Positions 18,335-28,706 are shown, numbered from the stretch's first letter. The stretch: 64,000 nucleotides of DNA from an uncultured Gelidibacter sp. (GCF_947500795.1 NZ_CANMTE010000001.1:558001-622000); one strand, 5' to 3'. The notes: a model not told the origin generated them from the sequence alone. Numbers and translations: made by a program.

Positions 18335-18411
18335 GGCCGTTAATAACTCCGTTATAAACAACTCTACAACAAACGAGAATATATGGTACATTTTTTCTAT
18401 TTTTGCGACTG

Positions 18412-19440
18412 ATGAAATTTACAGCATTACAAATAGCAGAAATTTTAGATGGCGATATCGTGGGCAATCCTGATGTTGAGGTCTCTAAACTTTCCAAGAT
18501 AGAAGAGGGGACTGAAGGGTCGTTGACTTTTTTGGCTAACCCCAAGTATAAACCGTATATCTATTCTACAAAAGCATCTATTACTATCGTTAGTAAAACT
18601 TTTGAAGCGGAGAACGCCATAAGTACAACACTTATAAAAGTTGAAGATGCCTACAAATCCTTTTCAAAATTATTGGAGTATTACAATCAAGTAAAACTCA
18701 ATAAATTCGGAATTGAGCAACCGTCTTTTATTGCAGACAGCGCTACCTATGGAGAAGATGTATATATTGGAGCCTTTAGTTATATAGGTGAAAATGTAAA
18801 AATCGGTCAAAACGTAAAGATTTATCCTAATGTTTACATTGGAGAAAATGTTACCATTGGCGATAATACAGTAGTGTTTGCTGGTGCTAAGGTGTATTAT
18901 GACTGTGTTATTGGTAACAATTGTGTTATTAATTCGGGCGTTATCCTTGGTGCTGACGGATTTGGATTTGCGCCGAATGAAAATGGAGAATACTCTAAAG
19001 TTCCCCAAACAGGAAACGTTATTTTAGAAGACTTTGTAGATGTAGGAGCGGCAACTACAATAGATAGAGCTACATTGGGCTCAACTATTATTAGAAAAGG
19101 AGTAAAACTTGACAATCAAATCCAAATTGCACATAATGTGGAAATAGGTAAAAATACAGTTATTGCAGCGCAAACTGGCGTTGCTGGTTCTACCAAAATT
19201 GGAGAACATTGTATTATTGGAGGTCAAGTTGGCATTGCCGGACATATTGTAATTGGTAATAATGTAAAAATACAAGCACAGTCAGGAGTGGGAAGAAATA
19301 TTAAAGATGATGAAGCTATTCAAGGTTCACCAGCTTTTTCTTATTCTGATTTTAATAAATCTTACGTGTATTTTAAGAACCTACCAAAAATCATGAAAGA
19401 AATTAATGTTATTGATAAAAAAGTAAATGGGAATAGTTAA
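18412..19440 (+). CDS. lpxD: UDP-3-O-(3-hydroxyacyl)glucosamine N-acyltransferase LpxD
   Basis: LpxD adds the second hydroxyacyl chain to the lipid A precursor in the cytoplasm. The 342-residue protein has an N-terminal uridine-binding domain ([24 protein letters not shown]) and a left-handed beta helix of hexapeptide repeats, with [11 protein letters not shown] and the catalytic histidine region [13 protein letters not shown] near residue 240. I use the ATG at 18412; a TTG three codons upstream is not needed. It opens a lipid A operon and overlaps the next gene by 14 bp. Confidence 0.93.
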   Translation: MKFTALQIAEILDGDIVGNPDVEVSKLSKIEEGTEGSLTFLANPKYKPYIYSTKASITIVSKTFEAENAISTTLIKVEDAYKSFSKLLEYYNQVKLNKFGIEQPSFIADSATYGEDVYIGAFSYIGENVKIGQNVKIYPNVYIGENVTIGDNTVVFAGAKVYYDCVIGNNCVINSGVILGADGFGFAPNENGEYSKVPQTGNVILEDFVDVGAATTIDRATLGSTIIRKGVKLDNQIQIAHNVEIGKNTVIAAQTGVAGSTKIGEHCIIGGQVGIAGHIVIGNNVKIQAQSGVGRNIKDDEAIQGSPAFSYSDFNKSYVYFKNLPKIMKEINVIDKKVNGNS

Positions 19441-20833
19441 GACTAATATCAAGCAGAAAACCATTAAAGAGAGCGTATCTCTTACGGGTGTTGGGTTGCA
19501 TACAGGTAAAGATGTAACAATGACATTTTCACCTGCACCAGTTAATTCTGGATTTTCATTCAAACGTTTAGATCTCGAAGGCACGCCAATTATTGAAGCA
19601 GATGCTAGTTTTGTAACAAATACACAACGTGGTACTTGTTTAGAGAAAAATGGTGTTGTTATTCAAACCTCAGAGCATGTTTTGGCAGCGCTTGTAGGGA
19701 TGGATCTCGACAATGTTTTAATAGAAATGAATGCTTCTGAACCACCTATTATGGATGGTTCTTCTAAGTTTTTTGTTGAGGCTCTTGAAAAAGCTGGAGT
19801 TGCTGAACAAGATGAGTTTAGAGAGGAATACGTCATTACGGAAGTGGTTTCTTATATTGATGAAAACTCAGGAAGTGAGATCATCATTATGCCTGCTAAA
19901 GAATACCAAGTCACTACAATGGTCGATTTTGGTACTAAGGTCCTAGGCACTCAAAATGCAACTTTAAATACGATTTCAGATTTTAAAGAAGATATATCAG
20001 ATTCAAGAACGTTTAGTTTCCTTCACGAAATTGAAATGCTTCTTGAGCACGGATTAATAAAAGGAGGCGACTTAAACAACGCTATTGTTTATGTTGACAA
20101 GGAATTGTCTGCTGAAACAATGGAAAAGTTGAAGGTAGCTTTCAAAAAAGATAATATTGCAGTAAAACCAAATGGCATTTTAGATAATTTGACGCTGCAT
20201 CACCCAAATGAGGCGGCGCGTCATAAATTATTGGATGTTATTGGCGATTTGGCACTTGTCGGTGTGCGATTAAAAGGTAAGGTTATTGCAAATAAACCTG
20301 GACATTATATCAACACGCAGTTTGCGAAGAAAATGTCTAAAATGATTAAAATCGAAAGAAGGAGCAATGTTCCTGTAATCGATTTGAATCAGGAACCTTT
20401 AATGGACATCAACCAAATCATGGACATGTTGCCACACAGACAGCCGTTTTTGTTGATTGATAAGATTTTTGAATTGACAGATTCTGGCGTTATTGGTGTG
20501 AAGAATGTCACTATGAATGAACCGTTCTTCGCAGGACATTTTCCTGGTGCACCAGTTATGCCAGGCGTTCTACTTGTAGAAGCAATGGCGCAAACAGGAG
20601 GAATTTTGGTGTTAAGTACCGTTCCAGATCCTGAAAATTACTTGACGTTCTTCATGAAAATCGATAAAGTTAAGTTCAAGCAAAAAGTAGTTCCTGGAGA
20701 TACATTAATCTTCAAATGCGATTTAATTACCCCAATACGTAGAGGTATTTGTCATATGCAAGGTTATGCCTATGCAAATGGAAAACTTTGTGCGGAGGCC
20801 GAGTTGATGGCTCAAATTTCAAAAGTTAAATAA
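19427..20833 (+). CDS. lpxC-fabZ: Bifunctional LpxC deacetylase / FabZ 3-hydroxyacyl-ACP dehydratase
   Basis: This 468-residue fusion joins two steps that compete for the same hydroxyacyl-ACP pool. Residues 1-310 are LpxC, the zinc deacetylase committing to lipid [11 protein letters not shown], zinc ligand in TSEHVLAAL, and [21 protein letters not shown] with the other His and Asp ligands. Residues about 320-468 are FabZ, with [12 protein letters not shown] (catalytic His) and [20 protein letters not shown] (catalytic Glu). The fusion is typical of Bacteroidota. The start lies inside lpxD, which implies coupling. Confidence 0.95.
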   Translation: MGIVKTNIKQKTIKESVSLTGVGLHTGKDVTMTFSPAPVNSGFSFKRLDLEGTPIIEADASFVTNTQRGTCLEKNGVVIQTSEHVLAALVGMDLDNVLIEMNASEPPIMDGSSKFFVEALEKAGVAEQDEFREEYVITEVVSYIDENSGSEIIIMPAKEYQVTTMVDFGTKVLGTQNATLNTISDFKEDISDSRTFSFLHEIEMLLEHGLIKGGDLNNAIVYVDKELSAETMEKLKVAFKKDNIAVKPNGILDNLTLHHPNEAARHKLLDVIGDLALVGVRLKGKVIANKPGHYINTQFAKKMSKMIKIERRSNVPVIDLNQEPLMDINQIMDMLPHRQPFLLIDKIFELTDSGVIGVKNVTMNEPFFAGHFPGAPVMPGVLLVEAMAQTGGILVLSTVPDPENYLTFFMKIDKVKFKQKVVPGDTLIFKCDLITPIRRGICHMQGYAYANGKLCAEAELMAQISKVK

Positions 20834-20909
20834 TAATAAAGTAAGTTATCTGTTAATGACAATTATTTAAAGTCATGTAATGGAATCTGTAACAAATAAA
20901 CAAAAGTAA

Positions 20910-21695
20910 ATGAACCAGCCACTCGCATATGTACACCCTGGAGCTAAAATAGCAAAGAATGTTGTGATTGATCCTTTTACAACCATACACAATAATGTGG
21001 TGATTGGAGAAGGTACTTGGATAGGGAGTAACGTGACCATTATGGAAGGTGCTCGCATTGGGAAAAATTGTAATATTTTCCCTGGAGCTGTAATTTCAGC
21101 TGTCCCACAAGATTTAAAGTTTAAAGACGAAGATACGACCACCGAAATTGGTAATAACGTCACTATTAGAGAGTGTGTTACTATTAATAGAGGAACCACT
21201 GACAGAATGAAAACCGTTATTGGGGACAATTGTCTTATCATGGCCTACTGTCATATTGCACACGATTGTATTGTGGGTAACAATTGCATTTTCTCTAATA
21301 ACAGTACCCTTGCAGGTCATATTACTGTGGGAGACTATGTGGTTTTAGCAGGAATGACTGCAGTACACCAATTTTGTTCTATTGGTAACCATGCGTTTGT
21401 TACAGGAGGATCTTTGGTGCGTAAAGATGTACCACCTTTTGTGAAAGCAGCGAGAGAGCCGCTTTCTTACGTCGGAATTAATTCTGTTGGATTAAGAAGA
21501 CGTGGGTTTTCTACAGACAAAATCAGAGAGGTACAGGATATCTATCGTATTCTGTATCAGAAAAACTACAATAACACGCAAGCTTCAGAGATTATTGAAG
21601 CTGAAATGGAGGCTACGCCTGAACGTGATGAAATCTTACAATTCATAAAGAACTCTCATAGAGGAATTATGAAAGGCTACTTTAAGTCTAATTAA
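20910..21695 (+). CDS. lpxA: Acyl-ACP--UDP-N-acetylglucosamine O-acyltransferase LpxA
   Basis: LpxA catalyses the first acylation of UDP-GlcNAc in lipid A synthesis. The 261-residue protein has the family length, starting MNQPLAYVHPGAKI, with left-handed helix hexapeptides. It contains the catalytic histidine region MAYCHIAHDCIVGNNCIFSN near residue 120 and HQFCSIGNHAFVTGGS, then the C-terminal helical domain (GLRRRGFSTDKIREVQDIYRIL in outline). It follows lpxC-fabZ after 76 bp in the same operon. Confidence 0.95.
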   Translation: MNQPLAYVHPGAKIAKNVVIDPFTTIHNNVVIGEGTWIGSNVTIMEGARIGKNCNIFPGAVISAVPQDLKFKDEDTTTEIGNNVTIRECVTINRGTTDRMKTVIGDNCLIMAYCHIAHDCIVGNNCIFSNNSTLAGHITVGDYVVLAGMTAVHQFCSIGNHAFVTGGSLVRKDVPPFVKAAREPLSYVGINSVGLRRRGFSTDKIREVQDIYRILYQKNYNNTQASEIIEAEMEATPERDEILQFIKNSHRGIMKGYFKSN

Positions 21696-21739
21696 ATCAA
21701 CGACCAATATATTAAGCATAACAACAAACACAATTAAAA

Positions 21740-22306
21740 ATGGCAACTACATCAGATATAAGAAATGGATTGTGCATTAGGTACAATAATGATATTTATA
21801 AAATTATAGAGTTTTTACACGTAAAACCAGGAAAAGGACCAGCATTTGTAAGAACAAAGATGAAGAGTGTTTCTAACGGTAAAGTTTTGGAAAACACTTT
21901 TTCTGCCGGACATAAAATTGATGAAGTAAGAGTTGAAACTCATAAATTCCAATTTTTGTATAACGATGGTGAGTACTATCATTTCATGAACCAAGAAGAT
22001 TATACGCAAATCAGATTATTGGAAAGTGCTTTAGATAGACCAGACTTGATGAAAGAAGGTGAAGTAGTTACCATTCAAATCAATACAGAAGACAATATGC
22101 CGCTTTCAGTTGAGTTGCCTGCTACAGTAACTTTGGAAGTGACTGCGACTGAGCCTGGCGTTAAAGGAAATACAGCAACTAATGCAACAAAACCTGCAAC
22201 TGTTGAAACTGGAGCCGAAGTAAATGTGCCGTTGTTTATTAATGAAGGTGATAAAATTAAAATTGAAACAGAAAAAGGAACTTATAAAGAGCGTGTAAAA
22301 GAGTAG
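21740..22306 (+). CDS. efp: Translation elongation factor P
   Basis: EF-P relieves ribosome stalling at proline stretches. The 188-residue protein shows the three beta-barrel layout: KOW-like domain with HVKPGKGPAFVRTKMKS, whose loop lysine in PGKGPAF (about residue 34) is the usual modified position, the YND...YHFMNQEDYTQI region, and the C-terminal GDKIKIETEKGTYKERV. The lysine at the tip suits lysylation by an EpmA-type enzyme, not the arginine type rhamnosylated by EarP. It sits in the lipid A cluster, as in related genomes. Confidence 0.95.
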   Translation: MATTSDIRNGLCIRYNNDIYKIIEFLHVKPGKGPAFVRTKMKSVSNGKVLENTFSAGHKIDEVRVETHKFQFLYNDGEYYHFMNQEDYTQIRLLESALDRPDLMKEGEVVTIQINTEDNMPLSVELPATVTLEVTATEPGVKGNTATNATKPATVETGAEVNVPLFINEGDKIKIETEKGTYKERVKE

Positions 22307-22312
22307 GCTTTT

Positions 22313-22550
22313 AAGTTTATAAAAAAAGTTAAGGAGTTTATTAAGTTTAAAAAAGTTTAGAAATAGTTTAAAAGTTTAGGAGTTTATAAAGATTAATAGA
22401 GTTGATGGGAAAGAAGGGAAGATGTGCTTAGTGAAAACACTAGATAATTTGAATTCTAAACAAAACATAATATTTCATCTCTAAACCCCTAAACCCCTAA
22501 ACATTTAAACTCCTCAACTAATAAACCAATAAACTCCTCAACTCAAACCC
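22313..22550. repeat. Non-coding inverted, heptamer-rich repeat region
   Basis: The 266-bp gap after efp holds no gene. Its left half is rich in GTTTA/AGGAGTTTA words and its right half in the complementary TAAAC/TAAACTCCT words. GTTAAGGAGTTTATT at 22329-22343 matches, in inverse orientation and with one mismatch, AATAAACTCCTCAAC at 22528-22542. A second copy pair is TAGGAGTTTATA (22377-22388) and TTAAACTCCTCAAC (22505-22518). A large imperfect hairpin could form. Confidence 0.6.
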
Positions 22551-22572
22551 CAACACACACCAACTAACAAAA

Positions 22573-23508
22573 ATGAAATTTCCAAAACCACATACATTAA
22601 AGCAAATTGCAGAAATCATAAACACCACTTATGTTGGGAATGATGATTTTCCTGTTTTGGGTATGAACGAAATCCATGTTGTGGAACCTGGAGATATTGT
22701 GTTTGTAGACCATCCAAAATATTACGATAAAGCATTAAAATCGGCCGCTACCATTGTATTGATCAATAAGGAAGTGGAGTGTCCTGAGGGGAAAGCGCTT
22801 CTTATAAGCGATGATCCGTTTAGGGATTTTAATAAATTGACCCAACATTTTAAACCTTTTAAAAGCGCGAGTCAGAGTATTTCTGATTCTGCTAAAATTG
22901 GATATAATACCATTATCCAACCAAATTGTTTTATTGGTCATAATGTGGTTATTGGTGACAATTGCTTAATTCATCCAAATGTTATAATTTACGATGACAC
23001 TATTATAGGTAATAATGTTACAATTCATGCTGGTACAGTTTTAGGAGCAAGTGCTTTTTATTATAAAAAACGTCCTGAAGGCTATGATCAGCTGATTTCT
23101 GGAGGTCGTGTAGTGGTTAAAGATAATGTTCATATCGGTGCACTTTGTACTATTGATAGAGGTGTTACTGGAGATACGATTATTGGTGAAGGATCAAAAC
23201 TCGATAATCAAATTCAAATCGGACACGATACCGTAATTGGTAGAAAGTGTTTAATTGCTTCTCAAGCCGGAATTGCAGGTTGTGTTGTTATTGAAGATGA
23301 AGTGACAATTTGGGGTCAAGTAGGAAGTACGAGCGGAATCACAATAGGCAGTAAAGCTGTTGTTCATGCGCAAGCAGGAATTAGTAAGTCTTTAGAAGGA
23401 GGAAAAACGTATTGGGGTAGACCAGCTCAAGAAGCCAAAGCAGAATTGAAAGACAAGGTATATATTAAGAGAATACCTGAAATCATAGAACAATTAAAAA
23501 AGAAGTAA
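22573..23508 (+). CDS. LpxD-like N-acyltransferase paralogue
   Basis: The 311-residue protein has the LpxD layout: N-terminal domain ([31 protein letters not shown]) and hexapeptide helix with [13 protein letters not shown] and [14 protein letters not shown], which keeps the catalytic histidine context. It is about 30 residues shorter than the first LpxD and lacks its C-terminal extension. It may acylate a different UDP-sugar or be a second LpxD. It follows the repeat region and overlaps the NTF2-like gene by one base. Confidence 0.8.
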   Translation: MKFPKPHTLKQIAEIINTTYVGNDDFPVLGMNEIHVVEPGDIVFVDHPKYYDKALKSAATIVLINKEVECPEGKALLISDDPFRDFNKLTQHFKPFKSASQSISDSAKIGYNTIIQPNCFIGHNVVIGDNCLIHPNVIIYDDTIIGNNVTIHAGTVLGASAFYYKKRPEGYDQLISGGRVVVKDNVHIGALCTIDRGVTGDTIIGEGSKLDNQIQIGHDTVIGRKCLIASQAGIAGCVVIEDEVTIWGQVGSTSGITIGSKAVVHAQAGISKSLEGGKTYWGRPAQEAKAELKDKVYIKRIPEIIEQLKKK

Positions 23509-23915
23509 TGTCTCCAAAAGAAATTGTAAAGTCGTTTTATGAGTCCAATTTAGCTAATGGTATCGAGCTAGTTCCTGAATATTTCCATCCAGAATGCGAA
23601 TTACATTGGAATGGCTCCACAGGCTACAGTGTTATGGATTATGATGGTGTAGTAAAGTTTTTCGAAAACATCAAGGCATCTTATCAATGTATAAGAACCC
23701 AAATGAGTCATTTGTTGGAAGATGGCAACCATGTAACCATACGTTATACCTTGTTTGCCAGCACCATAGACGACCCTGATAATGAGTTGCCTTTGGCCAA
23801 TTTTATTAGTATTTGGGAAATAAAGGATGATAAACTTTATAAACGCTATGAAATAAGTCAAATAGCCGATGATAATATAGAAAGTTACAAATCATTTTCA
23901 GAAATAAAAGTTTAA
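23508..23915 (+). CDS. SnoaL/NTF2-like domain protein
   Basis: The 135-residue protein fits the cone-shaped NTF2-like fold: an N-terminal helix (PKEIVKSFYESNLANG), FHPECELHWNGSTG, a helix-forming FFENIKASY, and long strands GNHVTIRYTLFAS and FISIWEIKDDKLYKRYEIS. Such proteins may be small-molecule enzymes or binding proteins, so no reaction is assigned. The start overlaps the stop of the LpxD-like gene (TAATG), which indicates coupled translation. Confidence 0.8.
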   Translation: MSPKEIVKSFYESNLANGIELVPEYFHPECELHWNGSTGYSVMDYDGVVKFFENIKASYQCIRTQMSHLLEDGNHVTIRYTLFASTIDDPDNELPLANFISIWEIKDDKLYKRYEISQIADDNIESYKSFSEIKV

Positions 23916-23945
23916 CAAAGACTTCCTAAGTGCTGTTAAATAGAT

Positions 23946-23953
23946 TACTTTTG
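23946..23953 (+). promoter_or_regulatory. -7 promoter box for sucD
   Basis: TACTTTTG matches TAnnTTTG and lies 30 bp before the sucD ATG. The -33 element is not evident at the usual distance. Confidence 0.5.
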
Positions 23954-23983
23954 CGAAGTCTTAAAATTTAAAAAATAATATAA

Positions 23984-24856
23984 ATGAGCGTTTTAGTAAA
24001 TAAAGATTCAAAGATAATTGTTCAAGGTTTTACAGGCAGTGAAGGAACTTTTCACGCTGAACAAATGATAGAATACGGAACAAATGTGGTTGGTGGTGTT
24101 ACACCTGGCAAAGGTGGACAAACCCACTTGGACAGACCTGTTTTCAATACTGTAGAAGACGCAGTAAAAGAAGCAAATGCAGATACGTCTATTATTTTTG
24201 TACCACCAGCTTTTGCTGCTGATGCTATTATGGAAGCTGCTGATGCTGGTATTAAAGTGATTATTTGTATTACGGAAGGAATTCCTGTTGCAGATATGAT
24301 TACAGCTTCAAATTATATTAAAAATAAAGATTGCCGTTTAATCGGTCCTAACTGTCCAGGAGTTATTACTCCAGGTGAAGCTAAAGTTGGTATTATGCCA
24401 GGTTTCGTTTTCAAAAAAGGGACTGTAGGTATTGTTTCTAAATCAGGAACTTTAACTTATGAAGCGGCTGACCAAGTGGTAAAACAAGGTTTAGGTATTA
24501 CAACTGCTATTGGTATTGGTGGAGATCCAATTATTGGAACAACTACTAAAGAAGCTGTTGAATTATTGATCAACGATCCAGAAACAGAATGTGTAGTAAT
24601 GATTGGTGAGATTGGTGGACAATTGGAAGCTGATGCTGCAAACTGGTATAAAGAAAGTGGTAGTAAAAAACCAATTATTGGATTTATCGCTGGCGAAACT
24701 GCACCTGCAGGACGTACAATGGGTCACGCTGGAGCAATTGTTGGAGGAAGTGATGATACTGCTCAAGCTAAAAAAGCAATTATGAGAGCTTGCGGAATTC
24801 ACGTAGTAGATTCTCCTGCTGAAATTGGTAAAAAAGTAGCCGAAGTTATGGCTTAA
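23984..24856 (+). CDS. sucD: Succinyl-CoA ligase, alpha subunit
   Basis: SucD forms, with SucC, the TCA-cycle enzyme that converts succinyl-CoA to succinate with nucleotide phosphorylation. The 290-residue protein has the CoA-binding region [35 protein letters not shown], and the phosphohistidine loop [13 protein letters not shown] near residue 245. No sucC is adjacent, which is common in Flavobacteriaceae. It has its own -7 box upstream and a strong terminator downstream. Confidence 0.96.
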   Translation: MSVLVNKDSKIIVQGFTGSEGTFHAEQMIEYGTNVVGGVTPGKGGQTHLDRPVFNTVEDAVKEANADTSIIFVPPAFAADAIMEAADAGIKVIICITEGIPVADMITASNYIKNKDCRLIGPNCPGVITPGEAKVGIMPGFVFKKGTVGIVSKSGTLTYEAADQVVKQGLGITTAIGIGGDPIIGTTTKEAVELLINDPETECVVMIGEIGGQLEADAANWYKESGSKKPIIGFIAGETAPAGRTMGHAGAIVGGSDDTAQAKKAIMRACGIHVVDSPAEIGKKVAEVMA

Positions 24857-24878
24857 TTAGCACCTATAAATTATTAAG

Positions 24879-24907
24879 AACCTCACATTTTTGTGGGGTT
24901 TTTTTAT
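24879..24907 (+). terminator. Intrinsic terminator after sucD
   Basis: AACCTCACA (24879-24887) pairs with TGTGGGGTT (24892-24900) with one wobble pair and a TTTT loop, followed by a run of T. It ends the sucD transcript. Confidence 0.85.
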
Positions 24908-24935
24908 TTGGTACAGCATCTAATCCTTATATTTG
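24908..24935 (+). promoter_or_regulatory. Promoter for fabG
   Basis: TTG at 24908-24910, a 17-bp spacer and TATATTTG at 24928-24935 match the flavobacterial TTG-N17-23-TAnnTTTG promoter. It lies directly after the sucD terminator and 72 bp before the fabG ATG. Confidence 0.65.
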
Positions 24936-25007
24936 AAATGCGAATCAACAACCTAGTGAGAGTGCAGAAATTCATTAATGTCAGCATTCACTACTAAATT
25001 TATATTT

Positions 25008-25754
25008 ATGAAATTATTACAAGGAAAAACAGCCATCATAACTGGAGCCAGTAGAGGTATAGGAAAAGGTATAGCTCAGGCTTTTGCAGAACATGGCGCG
25101 AATGTAGCATTTACATACAGCTCTTCGGCTGAATCAGCTAAAGCTCTTGAAGACGAATTGAATCAATTGGGTATCAAAGCTAAAGGCTATCAAAGTAATG
25201 CGGCCGATTTTGATGCGGCACAAAAGTTGGCTGAAGAAGTTCTAGCCGAATTTGGAAGCATCGATATTTTGGTGAACAACGCAGGAATCACTAAAGATAA
25301 TCTCTTAATGAGAATGGGTGAGGAAGATTTTGATAAAGTGATTGAAGTCAACCTTAAATCTGTTTTCAACATGACCAAAGCTGTTCAGCGCACCATGCTT
25401 AAACAACGTAAAGGCTCTATCATTAATATGAGTTCTGTTGTTGGTGTTAAAGGAAATGCTGGTCAAGCAAACTACGCGGCTTCTAAGGCAGGAATTATTG
25501 GTTTCTCTAAATCTGTAGCATTAGAACTTGGATCCCGTAATATCAGAAGCAACGTCATCGCGCCAGGATTTATCGAAACTGAAATGACTGCTAAGTTAGA
25601 TGAAAATACGGTTAAATCTTGGAGAGATGCTATTCCTTTAAAACGTGGTGGAACGCCTGAAGATATCGCAAATGTATGCGTATTTTTAGGTAGTGACATG
25701 AGTGCATATGTTACCGGTCAGACCATAAATGTGGATGGCGGTATGCTTACCTAA
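25008..25754 (+). CDS. fabG: 3-oxoacyl-ACP reductase FabG
   Basis: FabG reduces 3-oxoacyl-ACP with NADPH in fatty-acid elongation. The 248-residue SDR protein has [13 protein letters not shown] for the cofactor, NNAG, catalytic Ser in [15 protein letters not shown] with Tyr and Lys, and the terminal [12 protein letters not shown]. Length and motifs match FabG. I use the ATG at 25008 ([10 protein letters not shown]); the ATG at 24978 would add ten residues not typical for the family. It is a single-gene unit with its own promoter. Confidence 0.92.
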   Translation: MKLLQGKTAIITGASRGIGKGIAQAFAEHGANVAFTYSSSAESAKALEDELNQLGIKAKGYQSNAADFDAAQKLAEEVLAEFGSIDILVNNAGITKDNLLMRMGEEDFDKVIEVNLKSVFNMTKAVQRTMLKQRKGSIINMSSVVGVKGNAGQANYAASKAGIIGFSKSVALELGSRNIRSNVIAPGFIETEMTAKLDENTVKSWRDAIPLKRGGTPEDIANVCVFLGSDMSAYVTGQTINVDGGMLT

Positions 25755-25768
25755 TAGTTTCTCCTTTT

Positions 25769-25825
25769 GAATTGCGAATTACGATTTTACGAATCTTAAT
25801 TTTCGTAAATTGTAATTCGCAATTC
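25769..25825. repeat. Long inverted repeat downstream of fabG
   Basis: The arms at 25769-25793 and 25802-25825 both begin or end with GAATTGCGAATTAC or its complement and pair over about 24 bp with few mismatches, around an 8-bp AT-rich loop. It may be the fabG terminator or a copy of an interspersed palindrome. It ends 12 bp before the next start codon. Confidence 0.7.
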
Positions 25826-25836
25826 ATAATTCTATA

Positions 25837-27870
25837 ATGCAGACAGAAACGATTCTATACATTATATTGGCTGGAATTATAGCGCTTTCATTAGCGCTTT
25901 TTCAGTATATATATAAATCGAAAAAACGGACTAAGGTCACGTTATTGTTGACGTTCTTACGTTTCATTACCTTGTTTGCTGTATTTCTTTTACTGATCAA
26001 CCCAAAATTTGATAAAACCACCTACTACAACGAAAAGCCAAACCTGATTGTCGCTGTAGATAATTCAGAATCCATTGGTTTTTTAAATCAGAATCAAAAT
26101 ACCAACGATTTCTTAGCGCTGCTGAAAAATCATGAGGAACTGAACGATCGTTTTGATTTGGAGTTTTATAGTTTCGGAAAGGACGTTAATTCCTTAGAAA
26201 CATTAACGTTTGACGAAAAACAAACCAATCCTACGATAGTCTTTGACCAAGTTTCTCAAGTATATGGGAATGCTATTACGCCTTTAGTTTTGGTAACTGA
26301 CGGCAATCAAACCTACGGAAATGATTACGAGTTTGTAAGTCAGAAGTACAAACAACCTATTTTTCCTTTGATTTTAGGAGATACCACGCGTTATATCGAT
26401 TTAAAGATTGAACAGCTTAACGTCAACAAATACGCTTACTTCAAAAATAAATTTCCTGTAGAGATCATTGCCGTTTATAATGGTAAAGAAGACGTAGATA
26501 CACAATTAATCATTTCTTCCGGAAACACTCCTGTTTTTACTCAGAATCTAACTTTCAATCAAGAACAATCGAGTAGGGTTGTAGCGCTGACTTTACCAGC
26601 CAATACTTCTGGAGTTCACACTTACAAAGCGGAATTAAAACCATTGTCAAACGAAAAAAACACCGTCAATAATATTAAAAATTTCGCGGTTGAAGTCATT
26701 GACAGAAAGACTAATGTGGCCATTATTTCTGATATGCTGCATCCTGATTTAGGTGCTTTAAAAAAGGCAATTGAAAGTAATGAGCAGCGCCAAGCTTCTA
26801 TTATTAAGCCTTCAGAATTTATAAATTTAAGCGTTGATTTTCAACAAGTAATCCTCTATCAGCCAAACAATAGCTTTAAGTCTGTTTATGATGTTTTAGA
26901 CAATCTTAAGATCAATACGTTTACTGTTCTCGGAACGAAAACAAACTGGTCTGAGCTGAATAAACTTCAAGCTGATTTCAAGCAAACGGTCACAAAGCAG
27001 TATGAAGATTATCAGTCTGCATTGAATTTAAATTACAACGATTTTATTGTAGATGATTTAAATTTTGCTGAATTTCCACCTTTGCAGACCGAGTTTGGAC
27101 CTCTCGAATTTTCATCGCCAACAGAAACAATATTGTACAAAACTGTTAATGGCATTCAGTTGAAGGAACCTTTGCTCTTGACATATGAAGTTAATCAGAA
27201 GCGGGCGGCAGTTTTAAATGGCGAAGGAATTTGGAGGTGGCGAGCACAGAGTTATCTAAATGAAAAGTCATTCCTCAATTTTGACAGCTTCATCGGGAAA
27301 ATTATTCAGTATTTAGATTCTAATCAAAAGAGAAATAGGCTTAACGTGTCTTATGAATCATTTTATGACGGCAACGATAATGTGGTGATTTCAGCTCAAT
27401 TTTTCAATAAGAACTATGAATTTGACAATGCCGCAAATCTTGAAATTTTAATTACAAACAAGGAATCAAAACAGTCTCAAACGCTTCCATTCCTTTTAAA
27501 GCAAACCAATTATCAAGTTGATTTGAGTGGTTTGCCTGCTGGCGATTATCAGTTTACTGTGAATGCCAAAAGTGAAAACATTTTGAAATCTGGAGAGTTT
27601 AAAATTTTAGACTATAATGTTGAGCAGCAGTTTTTAAATGCGAATGTCTCAAAATTACAAAATTTGGCCTCTAGTAGTCAAGGTGCTGCTTATTTTATTG
27701 ATGATAGCAACCGCCTTGTTGATCAGCTTTTAAAGGACGAAAGGTTCGCTACCCTTCAGAAAAGCACTAAAAAAGTTGTACCTTTGATAGATTGGAAATT
27801 TCTACTCGCATTAATCGCGTTAAGCCTTTCTTCGGAATGGTTCATTAGAAAATACAACGGATTAATTTAA
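25837..27870 (+). CDS. Membrane-anchored von Willebrand factor A-type domain protein
   Basis: The 677-residue protein has two N-terminal transmembrane helices (residues about 6-25 and 37-57), then a VWA-like domain beginning LIVAVDNSESIGF with a modified MIDAS (DNSES) and VLVTDGNQTYG. A long beta-rich periplasmic part follows, and a final membrane helix near residue 655 (WKFLLALIALSLSSEWF). The overall topology resembles BatA/aerotolerance-type and CARDB-containing proteins. It is 20 bp from the SPFH gene, suggesting a membrane complex. Function is unknown. Confidence 0.78.
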   Translation: MQTETILYIILAGIIALSLALFQYIYKSKKRTKVTLLLTFLRFITLFAVFLLLINPKFDKTTYYNEKPNLIVAVDNSESIGFLNQNQNTNDFLALLKNHEELNDRFDLEFYSFGKDVNSLETLTFDEKQTNPTIVFDQVSQVYGNAITPLVLVTDGNQTYGNDYEFVSQKYKQPIFPLILGDTTRYIDLKIEQLNVNKYAYFKNKFPVEIIAVYNGKEDVDTQLIISSGNTPVFTQNLTFNQEQSSRVVALTLPANTSGVHTYKAELKPLSNEKNTVNNIKNFAVEVIDRKTNVAIISDMLHPDLGALKKAIESNEQRQASIIKPSEFINLSVDFQQVILYQPNNSFKSVYDVLDNLKINTFTVLGTKTNWSELNKLQADFKQTVTKQYEDYQSALNLNYNDFIVDDLNFAEFPPLQTEFGPLEFSSPTETILYKTVNGIQLKEPLLLTYEVNQKRAAVLNGEGIWRWRAQSYLNEKSFLNFDSFIGKIIQYLDSNQKRNRLNVSYESFYDGNDNVVISAQFFNKNYEFDNAANLEILITNKESKQSQTLPFLLKQTNYQVDLSGLPAGDYQFTVNAKSENILKSGEFKILDYNVEQQFLNANVSKLQNLASSSQGAAYFIDDSNRLVDQLLKDERFATLQKSTKKVVPLIDWKFLLALIALSLSSEWFIRKYNGLI

Positions 27871-27890
27871 AAACAAACTATTTATTATTT

Positions 27891-28706
27891 ATGGAAAAAT
27901 TACCTAAAGTCGCATTGCCTATTATTATTGGTGCAATCATCTTAATTATTATCATTGCTAAATCAGCAGTTACAGTCGATTCTGGAAAAGCAGGAGTGTT
28001 ATATAAAACCTTTGGAGGTGGTGTTGTTACAGATGAACCCGCTCTAGGAGAGGGCTTTCATATTGTTGCACCTTGGAATAAAGTGTTTATTTATGAAGTA
28101 AGACAGCAAGAGATCTTTGAAAAAATGAGTGCTTTATCTTCAAACGGATTGGACATTAAATTGGATGCGTCAATTTGGTTTCAACCAGAATATGAAAATC
28201 TCGGAAAATTGCATCAAGAAAAAAGTGAAATGTACAAAGAACGTATTTTATTGCCTGCAGTTAGATCGGCAGCGAGGAGCGTTGTAGGGCGTTATACACC
28301 TGAACAGTTGTATTCTAGTAAAAGAGATGCAATTCAGTCTGAAATTTTTGAAGAAACTAAGAATTATGTAGATGATCAATACATTCAACTTATTGATATT
28401 TTAGTACGTGACGTCACTTTACCACCAACTATTAAAGACGCTATTGAACGTAAATTAAAACAAGAGCAAGAATCTTTAGAATATGAGTTTAGACTGGTTA
28501 CAGCGGCAAAAGAAGCTGAAAAAGTAATTATTGAAGCTCAAGGTAAAGCAGACGCGAATAAAATTTTGAGCGCTTCTTTAACGGACAAAATTCTTCAAGA
28601 TAAAGGTATTGAAGCAACAGTTAAATTGTCTCAATCCACTAATAGTAAGGTTATTGTGATAGGTTCTGGAGATACTGGATTACCAATTATCTTAGGCAAC
28701 CAATAA
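27891..28706 (+). CDS. SPFH/Band 7 (prohibitin-like) membrane protein
   Basis: The 271-residue protein has one N-terminal transmembrane segment (VALPIIIGAIILIIIIAKS), the SPFH domain with SGKAGVLYKTFGG and LGEGFHIVAPWNKV, and a coiled C-terminal region (ERKLKQEQESLEYEFRLVTA, AKEAEKVIIEAQGKADA). It resembles prohibitins and HflC and is likely to form large rings at the membrane, sometimes with FtsH. The VWA protein upstream is a likely partner by position. Confidence 0.88.
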   Translation: MEKLPKVALPIIIGAIILIIIIAKSAVTVDSGKAGVLYKTFGGGVVTDEPALGEGFHIVAPWNKVFIYEVRQQEIFEKMSALSSNGLDIKLDASIWFQPEYENLGKLHQEKSEMYKERILLPAVRSAARSVVGRYTPEQLYSSKRDAIQSEIFEETKNYVDDQYIQLIDILVRDVTLPPTIKDAIERKLKQEQESLEYEFRLVTAAKEAEKVIIEAQGKADANKILSASLTDKILQDKGIEATVKLSQSTNSKVIVIGSGDTGLPIILGNQ

